Source: Bacteroidota bacterium (GTDB lineage: Bacteria; Bacteroidota; Bacteroidia; Flavobacteriales_F; PHOS-HE28). From it: a stretch of 64,000 nucleotides of DNA. A program made the translations under genes and the position numbers. The notes beneath the pieces were generated by a model. That model was not told where the DNA came from and did not search any database. It saw only the letters and a list, made by a program, of their open reading frames with translations. This document shows, piece after piece, positions 33,212-42,337 of the stretch. The stretch covers positions 62,001 to 126,000 of the forward strand of contig JACTMO010000080.1 in NCBI GenBank assembly GCA_014584605.1, in the 5' to 3' direction. Within the stretch, counting starts at the first letter, position 1. Each line of letters begins with the position of its first letter.

Positions 33212-34590
33212 TCAGGGCATCACGAACCGCGCAGCGCGTTCCGCGTCGCTGAGCGTGTAGACGCCCGGCGGCAACCGGACCGTTTGAATACTGGCAGGCT
33301 CACCGGCCACGACCGATGCGGTACCCACCAGCAGCACCCGGCCCATGGCATCGGAAATGCGGTAGGTGTGCGCGCCGGAGGACCAGCCCTGGACACGCAT
33401 TTGGCCGTCAGCCTCCACCACCACGCCGAATTCGGCTGCGGGCGCAGGCCCCTCCACCACACCCACGGGAGCGGAGCAGGTGTCCGCATACCCGGTGCCG
33501 CCCAGGTACTTGACCACACGGTTCACGAACACGCCATCGATAAAGGGCTGGGTGCAACTGGCGTAGAGCGTATCACCCAGCCAGGCGAACGAATACGTTT
33601 GTTCGGGAAGTTCCCCGCCCAGACCGAATGGGTGCCGTCCCATGCGGCGATGTTCATGGCGGGCACGTTGCCCGCGTAGTTAAAGGTCCTACTGACGAAG
33701 AGCCGTCCGTCACGGACCTCCAACTGATTTCCGCCACCCACCGGAGCGAACTCATTCGGGGCAAAGGACAGGCCCGGGCCTGAACCCACTGGGTGCCAGG
33801 TCGCACCATCCCATCGTTGGATGTGGTTGCCGGCGTTACCGGCGGCCACCGCGAGGCCCCCGGTGACATAGAGGTCCCCTTGATAGACAGCCATGGACAT
33901 GGGCACAGAGAACCCGTCCTGGATGTTGGGGATGGTAAGCTGATACCAGACCGTACCGTCGTACGCCATGATGTCCCTGCCAATACTGCCTGGCGCCGTG
34001 ATCGCCCCGCAGATCACCCGCTCACCTTGGTAGTTCACGATATCCTGCACCGGAGAATTGGAGCTCTCGAACGCTAGGTTGCCCACGTTCACCCATTGGC
34101 CGCCCTGCCGCCGCGCGAGGCCATTACAGAGTTGTCCATCCGCATAGGCAAAGGCGCCCAGGGCAAAGAGCTCGCCCTCCACCACCTTCAAGCGACCAAC
34201 GGCCGTGCTGAACGTACCGAAAGGATGCCATTGACCATCGTACCAAGCGGCTACACCGGCGATGTTCAGCCCGTTCACCGAGGTGAATGAGCCGGACACC
34301 AGCAGGGTATCGCCCCATCTCACCGCCGTTTCCGTTTGGTTCCCAAAGAGGCCCAGGGTATCACAAACACCGTTCCGCAGCCTGGACACACCCATGCCGG
34401 TTTGCCCGTTCATGCTGATGCTCTGCGTAACTCCACACACCAGCAAGGCTTCATCCAGCGTATCCGCGTACAGTTGCGTCACCCGAACGTTCGGCAACGG
34501 AACCCCAGCGGGGCCCCAACTGCTTTGAGCGGTGGCGGTGAGGTATCCACCCCATACACACACAGTGAACACCAGAGCGCGCTCTATCAT
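33212..34590 (-). pseudogene. Secreted beta-propeller-like protein with sorting-like C-terminus, split by a frameshift
   Basis: Reading begins at 34590 with a signal peptide (ALVFTVCVWGGYLTATAQ) and continues through kelch/DUF5122-like repeats (GVAAWYDGQWHPFGTF, HIQRWDGATWHPVGSG) to about 33620. The frame then runs into non-homologous sequence and stops at 33523. A second frame picks up immediately (GELPEQTYSFAWLGDTLYAS) and ends at 33212 with a T9SS-like tail (YRISDAMGRVLLVG ... GVYTLSDAERAARFVMP). One missing G in the GCGGGG run near 33615 would join them. It is either a real pseudogene or a homopolymer sequence error. Confidence 0.75.
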
Positions 34591-34603
34591 GTTCGGCTAC
34601 TGG

Positions 34604-34963
34604 TCAATGCCGGACGACCAACTTGGATGCCCCCACACCTGCTACCGACACAGTGTATAGGCCACTGGCCAAGTCGCTTGGTGTGATGCGTACCTGAGCC
34701 ATGCCAACACTGGTGACCATCCCGTCCCAGACCAGCCGGCCCGCAGCGTCCATGATCCGTACTGCAAGCCTGCCCACCGGCAGGCCGACCAGAAGGATCG
34801 AACCATCCCCTTGATCGAACGTCGTGAAGATACCCCCAGGCTCTTTCGTATCTGGTACGCCAACGGATAGTCCATCCCCACAGAACTGGGTGATGAAGCC
34901 TTGTGTGCCCCCTTGATGCAAGTCGATGGAGGAAGCATGTGGTTGTGAGCCCAGAACGGAGTA
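34604..34963 (-). pseudogene. Remnant of a T9SS-sorted protein (C-terminal fragment)
   Basis: An open stretch of about 120 codons without a plausible start encodes ITQFCGDGLSVGVPDTKEPG followed by a sorting-domain-like end (LAVRIMDAAGRLVWDGMV ... ASGLYTVSVAGVGASKLVVRH). The in-frame stop at 34964 and an overlapping alternative frame upstream (TPFWAHNHMLPPS) suggest the rest of the gene has been lost or frameshifted. It lies directly upstream of the frameshifted secreted gene. The base composition here is visibly less GC-rich than the surroundings. Confidence 0.45.
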
Positions 34964-35097
34964 TCAGCTAGTGGCGCGGAGTACGGACATACGGACCACC
35001 GATCACCTCCTTCATCCACCTGCCGCGAAGCAAACTGTCTTGTGACAATGCCCTCGGCCCTCCCCGCCTATTTTCGCGGCCCGTTCCAACCAACCCG

Positions 35098-36213
35098 ATG
35101 AAACGCTATCTCCTGCTCGCTCCGCTGGCGGCCTTTGGCTGCGGCACCGCCCCCACCTCCACCGATCAACAGACCCCGCCATCGGCCGATACCCTGACGG
35201 CCGCTGCGGACACCGCGCACATCCTGCCCGGTGAGAAGCACTTCAAGAGCCTCAAGCAGCTCACCTTCGGCGGTGACAACGCCGAGGCCTACTGGAGCTT
35301 CGCCAACGACCGGCTGGTATTCCAGGTGACCAACCGGGCCTGGGGCGACAGCTGCGACCAGATCCGCTGGTTCAACCCGTTCACCGATGACCTGAAGGCC
35401 GCAGCACCCACCAAAGTGAGCGTGCATGGCGGACGCACCACATGCAGTTACTTCCTGCCCGGCGACAGCCTGGTGCTCTTCGCCAGCACCCACGAGGCCG
35501 GACCTGCCTGCCCGCCGGTGCCCGAACGCAAGCCGGGCGGCGCGTATGTCTGGCCGCTCTACGACAGCTTCGACATCTACGTGAGCGATCTGCAGGGCGG
35601 CATCCGCCGCAAGCTGACCAACAGCCCGGGCTATGATGCGGAGGGCACCGTGAGCCCGAAGGGCGATCGCATCGTGTTCACCAGCACGCGCGACGGCGAC
35701 CTGGACCTGTACACCATGGCCATCGACGGCAGTGACGTGAAGCGGGTGACCACCGAACTGGGCTACGACGGCGGTGCCTTCTTCAGCCCCGACGGCAGCA
35801 AGCTGGTATGGCGCGCCAGCCGGCCGAAGACACCGGAGGAGGTGAAGGAGTACAAGGACCTGTTGAACAAAGGGCTGGTGCAGCCCACCAACATGGAACT
35901 CTTCGTGGCCAACGCCGACGGCAGCGACGCGCGCCAGGTGACCGCGCTCGGCAAGGCCAACTGGGCCCCGTACTGGCACCCCTCGGGCAACAAGATCATC
36001 TTCGCCAGCAATCACCTCTCGGAACGCGGCTTCCCCTTCAGCCTCTACCTGATCAACGTGGACGGCAGCGGCCTGGAACGCCTTACCACGAGCGATACCT
36101 TCGATGCTTTCCCGGTGTTCACCCGGGATGGGAAGCACCTGGTGTTCAGCAGCAACCGCAACAACGGCGGCACGCACGACACCAACCTGTTCCTGGCCGA
36201 ATGGAAGGAGTGA
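35098..36213 (+). CDS. PD40 (TolB-like) beta-propeller lipoprotein
   Basis: A 371-residue exported lipoprotein: the N-terminus MKRYLLLAPLAAFGCG has a lipobox with Cys at about residue 15. The body is a WD40-like/PD40 propeller, with blades containing AEGTVSPKGDRIVFTSTRDG, DGGAFFSPDGSKLVWRAS, APYWHPSGNKIIFASN and FPVFTRDGKHLVFSSNRN. TolB-type repeats commonly bind proteins or peptides in the periplasm; no peptidase domain is fused. TATTTTCG lies 21 nt upstream. Function beyond the fold is unknown. Confidence 0.85.
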   Translation: MKRYLLLAPLAAFGCGTAPTSTDQQTPPSADTLTAAADTAHILPGEKHFKSLKQLTFGGDNAEAYWSFANDRLVFQVTNRAWGDSCDQIRWFNPFTDDLKAAAPTKVSVHGGRTTCSYFLPGDSLVLFASTHEAGPACPPVPERKPGGAYVWPLYDSFDIYVSDLQGGIRRKLTNSPGYDAEGTVSPKGDRIVFTSTRDGDLDLYTMAIDGSDVKRVTTELGYDGGAFFSPDGSKLVWRASRPKTPEEVKEYKDLLNKGLVQPTNMELFVANADGSDARQVTALGKANWAPYWHPSGNKIIFASNHLSERGFPFSLYLINVDGSGLERLTTSDTFDAFPVFTRDGKHLVFSSNRNNGGTHDTNLFLAEWKE

Positions 36214-36289
36214 GACCGGGCACCCGCATGCCCTGCCGAACAGGTGCATGGCCGCGCATGCTGTTCGCGGCGATCTTCGCGCCCCGGGC

Positions 36290-36601
36290 ATGAACGAACG
36301 GAGGGGCTGGACCGATAGGCTGGCGGCGCGCTGGAACGTGAGCCCTTCGCGGGTGCTCATCATCCTGCTGGTGTTCGCATGCACGGGCCTCACGGTGATG
36401 TTCCTGAAGCGCCCCGTGGTGGCCTGGGCAACGGGCGAGGGGGAGCCCAGCATGTGGTTCTCCGTGCTCTACTACATCCTCATCCTTCCCTTCTACAACC
36501 TGGTGCTGCTGCTGTACGGGGCGCTGTTGGGCCAGTTCCGCTTCTTCTGGGAGTTCGAAAAGCGGTTCTTCGGCCGCCTGCTGGGGCGGAAGACCCGTTG
36601 A
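36290..36601 (+). CDS. DUF6787-family small membrane protein
   Basis: A 103-residue protein with two hydrophobic helices (VLIILLVFACTGLTVMFLK and WFSVLYYILILPFYNLVLLL), joined by a short loop, and a positively charged C-terminus (FEKRFFGRLLGRKTR). The start context WTDRLAARWNVSPSRVLII is characteristic of this Bacteroidota family. The role is unknown. It follows the PD40 gene after 76 bases. Confidence 0.75.
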   Translation: MNERRGWTDRLAARWNVSPSRVLIILLVFACTGLTVMFLKRPVVAWATGEGEPSMWFSVLYYILILPFYNLVLLLYGALLGQFRFFWEFEKRFFGRLLGRKTR

Positions 36602-36607
36602 GCGGAC

Positions 36608-36668
36608 ACCGGCCATGGGTTGGCCGGTCGCCACCGGTCAGTTCGACCGGTCCAGGTCATGTGGACCT
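36608..36668. other. Array of three short hairpins
   Basis: Three adjacent stem-loops follow the DUF6787 stop: ACCGGCCA/TGGCCGGT (36608-36628), ACCGGTC/GACCGGT (36633-36651) and AGGTC/GACCT (36654-36668). Each has a 5-nt loop. Together with the next terminator-like palindrome they form a run of four. Confidence 0.5.
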
Positions 36669-36677
36669 ACGAACGAA

Positions 36678-36699
36678 GAAGCGCCCACGTGGGCGCTTC
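36678..36699. terminator. Palindromic terminator between convergent genes
   Basis: A perfect 22-bp palindrome GAAGCGCCCAC/GTGGGCGCTTC (9-bp stem plus ACGT loop as a hairpin) is flanked by A-rich and T-rich bases. It lies between the DUF6787 gene and the convergent tRNA-His and can stop transcription from both. Confidence 0.65.
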
Positions 36700-36708
36700 C
36701 TTCATCCG

Positions 36709-36782
<74 letters not shown>

Positions 36783-36877
36783 CATGACCGCGCCTTGCAG
36801 GCAACGGGGCCGCAAATATACGTGTCGCGCACTTGCTCCCTGCGCGCCCCTTGGTGCTGCCTACCTTGCGCCGGGCG

Positions 36878-38020
36878 ATGCACGTGCTCCTGATCCCCAA
36901 GTGGTACCCCGGTCCGCGCGACCCGCAGTTGGGTGACTTCATCCGCAAGCAAGCCCTGGCGCTGGCCCGCCACACGCCTGTGAGCGTGCTGGTGGTCCAG
37001 GCCGATCCCGAGGCATCCGCCCCCCTGACCTTGGACGCCGCCGGCAGCGAGGGGTTGTGGGAGGTGCGCGCCACCTACCGCGCCAGCACCCATGCCCTGG
37101 CGCCGATGCGCAAAGCGTTGAACCTGTGGCGGCACATGCGTGCGGCCACCCGCGGGCTGCGGATGATCGATCGCGATCGTCCACCGGTGGACCTGGTGCT
37201 GGCGTACATCCTGGTCCGACCGGTGCTGCCGACGTTGTTGCTGCGCCGTCGGGGCATCCCCTTCGTGCTGGCCGAGCAGAGCAGCGCGTTCCTCGATGGC
37301 ACGTACGCCCGCACGGGTGTGTTGCACCGGGCGTTCGTGCGGGCCGTGGCCCGGCGGGCCCGCGCCTTCATCGCCGTGAGCCCCCATCTGGGCCAGGCGC
37401 TCGTGCGCCACGGCCTGTGCACCGAAGCACGGGTGGTGCCCAACACCATCCCCGGGCTCGAACGGCCCCTGCCGCCCCAGGGACCTGCGGGCCATTTCCT
37501 GATGGTGGCCGACCTGGTGGACCGGATCAAGCGCGTGAGCGGTGTGCTGCGCGCGCTCGCGAAAGCCCGGAAAGAGGAACCCGCTATCCAGCTCGCGGTG
37601 ATCGGCGATGGTCCGGACCGCGCCGACCTGGAGGCGCTCGTGCGCACCCTCGGCCTCACCGACCACGTGCGCTTCCTGGGCCGCCTGCCGAACAGCGCCG
37701 TGCTCGACCACATGGCCGGGGCCTTCGCCGTGGTGGTGAACAGCCGCGTGGAGACCTTCAGCGTGGTGACGGGCGAGGCGCTGGCCCAGGGACGTCCGGT
37801 GATCGCCACACGCTGCGGCGGTCCCGAAGCGTTCATCACCCCGATGAACGGACTGCTCATTCCCGTGGACGACGACGCAGCCCTGGCCGACGCGATGCTG
37901 CAGCTGACGCGACAGGCCGACCGCTACCGCCCCGAGGCTATCCGCGCCAGTGTGAACGAGCGCTACGGCGCCGACGCGGTGGGCAGGACCCTGCTGCGCA
38001 CCCTTGAACAAGCCCGATGA
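36878..38020 (+). CDS. Group 1 (GT4-like) glycosyltransferase
   Basis: A 380-residue GT-B glycosyltransferase. MHVLLIPKWYPGPRDPQLGDF is the typical start for surface-glycan members. The C-terminal half has QLAVIGDGPDRADLEALV, HVRFLGRLPNSAVLDHMAGA, and the donor-binding segment VVNSRVETFSVVTGEALAQG (E-x7-E). Start 36878 is family-consistent. Its stop overlaps the next start (ATGA), so it heads a coupled three-gene glycan operon. Confidence 0.9.
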   Translation: MHVLLIPKWYPGPRDPQLGDFIRKQALALARHTPVSVLVVQADPEASAPLTLDAAGSEGLWEVRATYRASTHALAPMRKALNLWRHMRAATRGLRMIDRDRPPVDLVLAYILVRPVLPTLLLRRRGIPFVLAEQSSAFLDGTYARTGVLHRAFVRAVARRARAFIAVSPHLGQALVRHGLCTEARVVPNTIPGLERPLPPQGPAGHFLMVADLVDRIKRVSGVLRALAKARKEEPAIQLAVIGDGPDRADLEALVRTLGLTDHVRFLGRLPNSAVLDHMAGAFAVVVNSRVETFSVVTGEALAQGRPVIATRCGGPEAFITPMNGLLIPVDDDAALADAMLQLTRQADRYRPEAIRASVNERYGADAVGRTLLRTLEQAR

Positions 38021-39714
38021 GCACCACCGAACCCCGGCTCCGTGTGGGCGTGCTGTGCGACGGCCCCGTGCTGCAGCGCTGGCAGGCCGAATGCCTGCGC
38101 CAAGTGCTGGCCGAGGAGGGGGTGGGTCTGGTGCTCGTGGTGCGCCCGGAGCCGTCAGCCTCCGCGGCGCGGAGCACGTGGCAGCGCCTTCGCCGGCATC
38201 CATGGCGCATCACCCTGTACCTGCGCTATCGCCGGAGACACTTCAAGCCCGCGGCCATGGAGCCGGTGGACGTGACCGAGCTGCTGCAGGGCGTGCCGCA
38301 GATCGCCTGCGCCGTGGAGAAGCGCGGGCACGGGCAGTACTTCCGTACGCAGGACCTCGACCGCATCCGTGCGCACCGGCCCGATGTGCTGCTGCGCTTC
38401 GGGTTCAACATCCTGCGCGGCGAGGTGCTGGAGGTGGCCACCCACGGGGTGTGGAGCTTCCACCACGGCGACGAGGAGCACTACCGCGGCGGTCCGCCGG
38501 GCTTGTGGGAGCTGTTGCGCGGTGAGCCCGTGATGGGCGCGGTGCTGCAGCGCCTCACCGACAGGCTCGACGGCGGGCGCATCCTCCACAAAGGATGGTT
38601 CGGCGTGGTGGACCATTCGCTCCTCGAGACGGTGGACACCGTGCTGCGCCATAGCGCCGCCTGGCCCGCGCTGGTGATGCGCCGCTTCCTGGCCGGCGAT
38701 GCCGACGCGGTACTGGGCACGCCGAGCCGCACCACGGCCCCCATCCTGCGCTATCCGGGCAACTTCACCTTCCTGCGTTTCCTGCTGGTGCAGTTCCGCA
38801 ACAAACTGCGCTTCCATCACGCGGGGCTCAACGAGCACGAGGAATGGAACATCGGTGTGCTGTACCGCCCCATCCATCACCTGCTGGAGGAGAAGCCCAG
38901 CCTGAACGTGCGCTGGCTGCCCGCGCCGGCCAGAGGGTCCTTCCGCGCCGACCCCTTCGGGTTCGTGGACCCGGAAGGGCAGTTGCACGTGCTTTACGAG
39001 AAGTACGACCATGCCCGGGCCAAGGGCGAGATCGCCCGGCTGCGACCCAAGCGCGACAACGTGCTCAAGCGATCGCGCACCGTGCTCGACCTGCCGCAGC
39101 ACCTCTCCTACCCTTTTGTGCTGCAGCATGAGGGGTGTATCTACGTGATCCCCGAACAGGCCGCCACGGGCCGGGTGCAGCTCTACACCCTGGACGCCGC
39201 ACTATCGTCCATGGACCCCGTGGCCACGCTGCTGGAGGAACCGCTCTTCGACCCCACGCCGGTGCATTGGCAGGGGCGCTGGTGGCTCTTCGGCACCAAG
39301 GCCCCGCTCACCAACGTCGAGCTCTTCCTGTACCACGCACCCACGCTCACAGGTCCCTACGTGCCCCACGCCCTGAACCCGGTGAAGACCGACATCCGGT
39401 CGGCCCGCCCGGCGGGAACACCTTTCGTGCACGAAGGCGTGTTGTACCGACCTGGCCAGGACAGCAGCCGCACGTACGGCGGACGCGTGGTGTTGCACCG
39501 CGTGCTGGAGCTGAGCCCTTCGGCCTTCCGCGAGGAGGCCGTGCGCACCGTGGGGCCGGTGGTGAACAGCTCCTATGCCAAGGGGCTCCACACGGTGAGC
39601 GCGGTGGGCGACGTGACGCTCGTGGACGGCAAGCGGACCTTGCGTGTGAAGGACCAGGCCGCACGGGAACGCAAGCGCAAGTGGTCCGTCCTGCTCGAAC
39701 GATCGCGCCCATGA
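38017..39714 (+). CDS. Formyltransferase-like domain fused to a glucosamine-transferase/propeller-like domain
   Basis: A 565-residue protein. The N-terminal about 230 residues look like a formyl-transferase fold: VDVTELLQGVPQIACAVEK, RAHRPDVLLRFGFNILRGEV, GVWSFHHGDEEHYRGGPPG with the His that is catalytic in the family, and GAVLQRLTDRLDGGRIL. The C-terminal half (GSFRADPFGFVDPEGQLHV, YPFVLQHEGCIYVIPEQA, HWQGRWWLFGTK) resembles the five-bladed domain of plant glucosamine inositolphosphorylceramide transferases. It is likely to act on a lipid-linked sugar beside the GT4 and flippase. Exact reaction unknown. Confidence 0.7.
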   Translation: MSTTEPRLRVGVLCDGPVLQRWQAECLRQVLAEEGVGLVLVVRPEPSASAARSTWQRLRRHPWRITLYLRYRRRHFKPAAMEPVDVTELLQGVPQIACAVEKRGHGQYFRTQDLDRIRAHRPDVLLRFGFNILRGEVLEVATHGVWSFHHGDEEHYRGGPPGLWELLRGEPVMGAVLQRLTDRLDGGRILHKGWFGVVDHSLLETVDTVLRHSAAWPALVMRRFLAGDADAVLGTPSRTTAPILRYPGNFTFLRFLLVQFRNKLRFHHAGLNEHEEWNIGVLYRPIHHLLEEKPSLNVRWLPAPARGSFRADPFGFVDPEGQLHVLYEKYDHARAKGEIARLRPKRDNVLKRSRTVLDLPQHLSYPFVLQHEGCIYVIPEQAATGRVQLYTLDAALSSMDPVATLLEEPLFDPTPVHWQGRWWLFGTKAPLTNVELFLYHAPTLTGPYVPHALNPVKTDIRSARPAGTPFVHEGVLYRPGQDSSRTYGGRVVLHRVLELSPSAFREEAVRTVGPVVNSSYAKGLHTVSAVGDVTLVDGKRTLRVKDQAARERKRKWSVLLERSRP

Positions 39715-40964
39715 TCCGTCCCGCCATCGGCTCGGTGATCGCGCGTGCGTGGAACACGCTTGCGAACCTGCTGTTGGGTATGGTCGCCGGCCATCTGCTG
39801 GGTGCCTCGGGACTGGGTTCCATCAGCCTGGTGGTGCTGGCCATCACGCTGGTGCAGCTGCTCAACAACGTGGTGGGCGGCGGTGCGCTGGTCCACCTGG
39901 TGCCCCGCGCGCCTTTGCGCGACCTGCTGCGTCCCGCTTACGCCTGGGCGGTGCTCACTGCGGGGGTCGCCTTCGCCGTGCTGTCGCTGGCACCCCTGGT
40001 ACCCCAGGGGCTGTCCGGCCATGTGGCGGCGCTCGCATTGCTGCAGTCGCTCTACACCATCCACCTGAACGTGCTGCTGGGCCGGCAGTGCATCGCGGCG
40101 TACAACCGCATCACGGCGCTGCACGGCCTCGTGCTCCTGGCGGTCTTTGTGACCCTGGTGCGGATGCCCGGTGGCGCCACCGTCCATGCGTACGTGCACG
40201 CCTGCTATGCGGCCTTCGCCGGTACGCTCGCCCTGAGCGCATGGGCCCTGGCGCGGCGCGTGTCGGGACCTGCGGTGCCTGCGATGGAGGGCCTGCTCCG
40301 ACGCATGGTGATGCAGGGGTTGCACGTGCAGGGTGCGAACGCGATGCAGCTGCTGAACTACCGTTTCGCCTACTACCTGATCGAACATTACTTGGGGCTG
40401 GCCGCCCTGGGCGTGTATGCCGTGTCCACACAGCTGGCCGAGGGGGCCTGGCTGGTGCCCCGTAGCCTGGGGATGGTGCTGTACAGCACGGTGAGCAACG
40501 AAACGGCCGCCGAGCGGCAGCGGGCGCTCACGCTCACGGTGTTCAAGACCTCGGTGCTGGCGGCTTCCACGGCCCTCCTGCTGGCCCTGCTGCTGCCCGA
40601 CGCGGTGTACGCCCTGCTCTTCGGCCCCGAGGTACGCGGGGTGCGCCGGCTGCTGGCGTGCCTTGCGCCCGGCATCGTGGCCATGGCCGCCTCCCAAGCC
40701 TACAGCCACTACTTCAGCGGCGTGGGCCGCAACGTGCACAACGCCATCGGTTCGGCGCTTGGCCTGGTGGTGACCCTCGGCGTGGGGCTGGTGCTGGTGC
40801 TGGCCTGGGGCACCGTGGGCGCGGCGCTCACCGCCTCCCTGGCCTACACGGTCAACGCGCTCTACCAGGCCTGGCGCTTCATGGCGATCAGCGGGGCAGG
40901 TGCCCACGACCATCTGCCGGACCGCAGCGACCTGGACCGGTTGCGCCGGCTGCTGCAGCGTTGA
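39711..40964 (+). CDS. Polysaccharide flippase (Wzx/MATE-like)
   Basis: A 417-residue multi-spanning protein of about 12 helices, starting MIRPAIGSVIARAWNTLANLLLGMVAGHLLGASG, matching the start of MOP-superfamily O-antigen flippases (the first Arg-rich segment is followed by LGxxxFG-like turns). The middle has LNYRFAYYLIEHYLGLAALGVYAVSTQLAE, typical of Wzx. Its start overlaps the previous stop (ATGA). It probably moves the lipid-linked glycan made by the two upstream enzymes across the inner membrane. Confidence 0.82.
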   Translation: MIRPAIGSVIARAWNTLANLLLGMVAGHLLGASGLGSISLVVLAITLVQLLNNVVGGGALVHLVPRAPLRDLLRPAYAWAVLTAGVAFAVLSLAPLVPQGLSGHVAALALLQSLYTIHLNVLLGRQCIAAYNRITALHGLVLLAVFVTLVRMPGGATVHAYVHACYAAFAGTLALSAWALARRVSGPAVPAMEGLLRRMVMQGLHVQGANAMQLLNYRFAYYLIEHYLGLAALGVYAVSTQLAEGAWLVPRSLGMVLYSTVSNETAAERQRALTLTVFKTSVLAASTALLLALLLPDAVYALLFGPEVRGVRRLLACLAPGIVAMAASQAYSHYFSGVGRNVHNAIGSALGLVVTLGVGLVLVLAWGTVGAALTASLAYTVNALYQAWRFMAISGAGAHDHLPDRSDLDRLRRLLQR

Positions 40965-40970
40965 GGGCGA

Positions 40971-41696
40971 TCACAGCAACTGCATCACGTCGGCCACCCC
41001 CGGGGCCCGTTGCACCGTGAAGCCTTCGCCGAAAGGCACCTGGATGATGCGCCCCATGGCCCGGTGACGCCCTTCGAGGAAGGGCATGAACTCCGGGGTG
41101 GCGATGGGGCTCACCGGTTCGGTGCTCTCCGGGTCGTGGAACTGCGAGCGGAAGCAGCCCAGCGCCTCCAGCTTGCGCGACCAGTGCGCGGTGATGTCCA
41201 CCACGAGGTCCGGTGCGATCCAGTTGTCCTGCACACAGTGCAGCACGGTCACCGGCCGCCAGGGCTCCTGCGCCTTTCCGCCGAAGTCGGTCCCCACGCG
41301 CCGCAAACCGCTCAGGAAGGCCGCTTCGCCCACCAGCCCGGCGCCCCGCCCGTGGTCCGGATGCCGGTCCTGCACGGCGTTGGTGATCAGTACGCGGGGG
41401 CGGTGCAGCCGCAGGGCGGTGATGACGCGGAGGAGCGCATCGCGATCGGCCCGGAAGAAGCCGTCGGGCAGCCCCAGATCGTAGCGGAAGTCGGCGCCGA
41501 TGACCCGGCGTGCGGCCTCGGCCTCCTCCCGGCGCAGGGTGGCGTTGCCACGGGTGCCCAGTTCGCCAGCCGTCAGTTCCACCAGGCCTGCGGTATGCCC
41601 CTGCGCAATGTGCCGCATCAGGGTGCCGGCACAGGAGATCTCCACATCGTCAGGATGTGCGGTGATGCAAAGGATGTCGACCGGTCCGCCGTGCAT
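40971..41696 (-). CDS. bshB1: Bacillithiol biosynthesis N-acetylglucosaminyl-malate deacetylase BshB1
   Basis: A 241-residue LmbE-type zinc deacetylase removing the acetyl group from GlcNAc-malate in bacillithiol synthesis. Metal ligands are visible in ITAHPDDVE (AHPDD) and TNAVQDRHPDHGRG (HPDH). GELGTRGNATLRREEA and DLGLPDGFF are diagnostic of BshB1. A CATCTTTG box ends 7 nt before the start (41696). bshA and bshC are not in the window. Confidence 0.93.
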   Translation of the reverse strand: MHGGPVDILCITAHPDDVEISCAGTLMRHIAQGHTAGLVELTAGELGTRGNATLRREEAEAARRVIGADFRYDLGLPDGFFRADRDALLRVITALRLHRPRVLITNAVQDRHPDHGRGAGLVGEAAFLSGLRRVGTDFGGKAQEPWRPVTVLHCVQDNWIAPDLVVDITAHWSRKLEALGCFRSQFHDPESTEPVSPIATPEFMPFLEGRHRAMGRIIQVPFGEGFTVQRAPGVADVMQLL

Positions 41697-41755
41697 GGGG
41701 CTGCAAAGATGATCGGTGCGCCGGGGTCCGTTGGGCATGGTCTATCGCGCGGCGG

Positions 41756-42337
41756 TCAGCGGCCGTTGGCGATCAGCCCGGTGATGGCCGGGTCCAGCGG
41801 ATCGGTGCCCGGGCTGAAGACGCCGATCAAGCGGCCCTGTCCGTCCACGAGGTACTTCTGGAAGTTCCACTTCACCTTGCTGTCCTGAGCGCCGTTCAGG
41901 TCCTTGCGCGTGAGCCATTGGTACACCGGGTCGCGGTCCCCGTCCTTCACCCGCACCTTGGCCATCATCGGGAAGGAGACCCCGTAGTTCTCCTTGCAGA
42001 ACCCGGCGATCTCCGCGTTGTCCCCCGGTTCCTGCCCCAGGAAATCGTTGCTGGGGAAGCCCAGCACCACCAGGCCCTGTTCCTGATAGCGCCGGTACAG
42101 CTCCTGCAGCTGGGCGTACTGGGGTGTGTAGCCGCACCGGCTGGCGGTGTTGACCAGGAGCACCGTTCGGCCTTTGAACGCCTCGAAATGCACGGTATCC
42201 CCGGTGATGCCGATGGCCTTGAGCGCGTGGAAGGGGGCCACGGGGGGTACGGGAGTGATCGGGCCCTGGGCGCGACCGCATGCGAAAAGGGAGAACAGGA
42301 ACATGACGAAGAGCAGTATCCGGGGCATGGTGTTCAT
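41756..42337 (-). CDS. Glutathione-peroxidase-family thiol peroxidase (lipoprotein-like)
   Basis: A 193-residue exported peroxidase. The N-terminus has a lipobox-like LFSLFACGR (Cys about 20). The active-site Cys is in VNTASRCGYTPQYAQL, followed by GFPSNDFLGQEPG with the catalytic Gln and WNFQKYLVDGQG with the Trp. The family reduces hydroperoxides using thioredoxin or a low-molecular-weight thiol. A CACCTTTG box lies 8 nt upstream. It is codirectional with and upstream of bshB1. Confidence 0.9.
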   Translation of the reverse strand: MNTMPRILLFVMFLFSLFACGRAQGPITPVPPVAPFHALKAIGITGDTVHFEAFKGRTVLLVNTASRCGYTPQYAQLQELYRRYQEQGLVVLGFPSNDFLGQEPGDNAEIAGFCKENYGVSFPMMAKVRVKDGDRDPVYQWLTRKDLNGAQDSKVKWNFQKYLVDGQGRLIGVFSPGTDPLDPAITGLIANGR

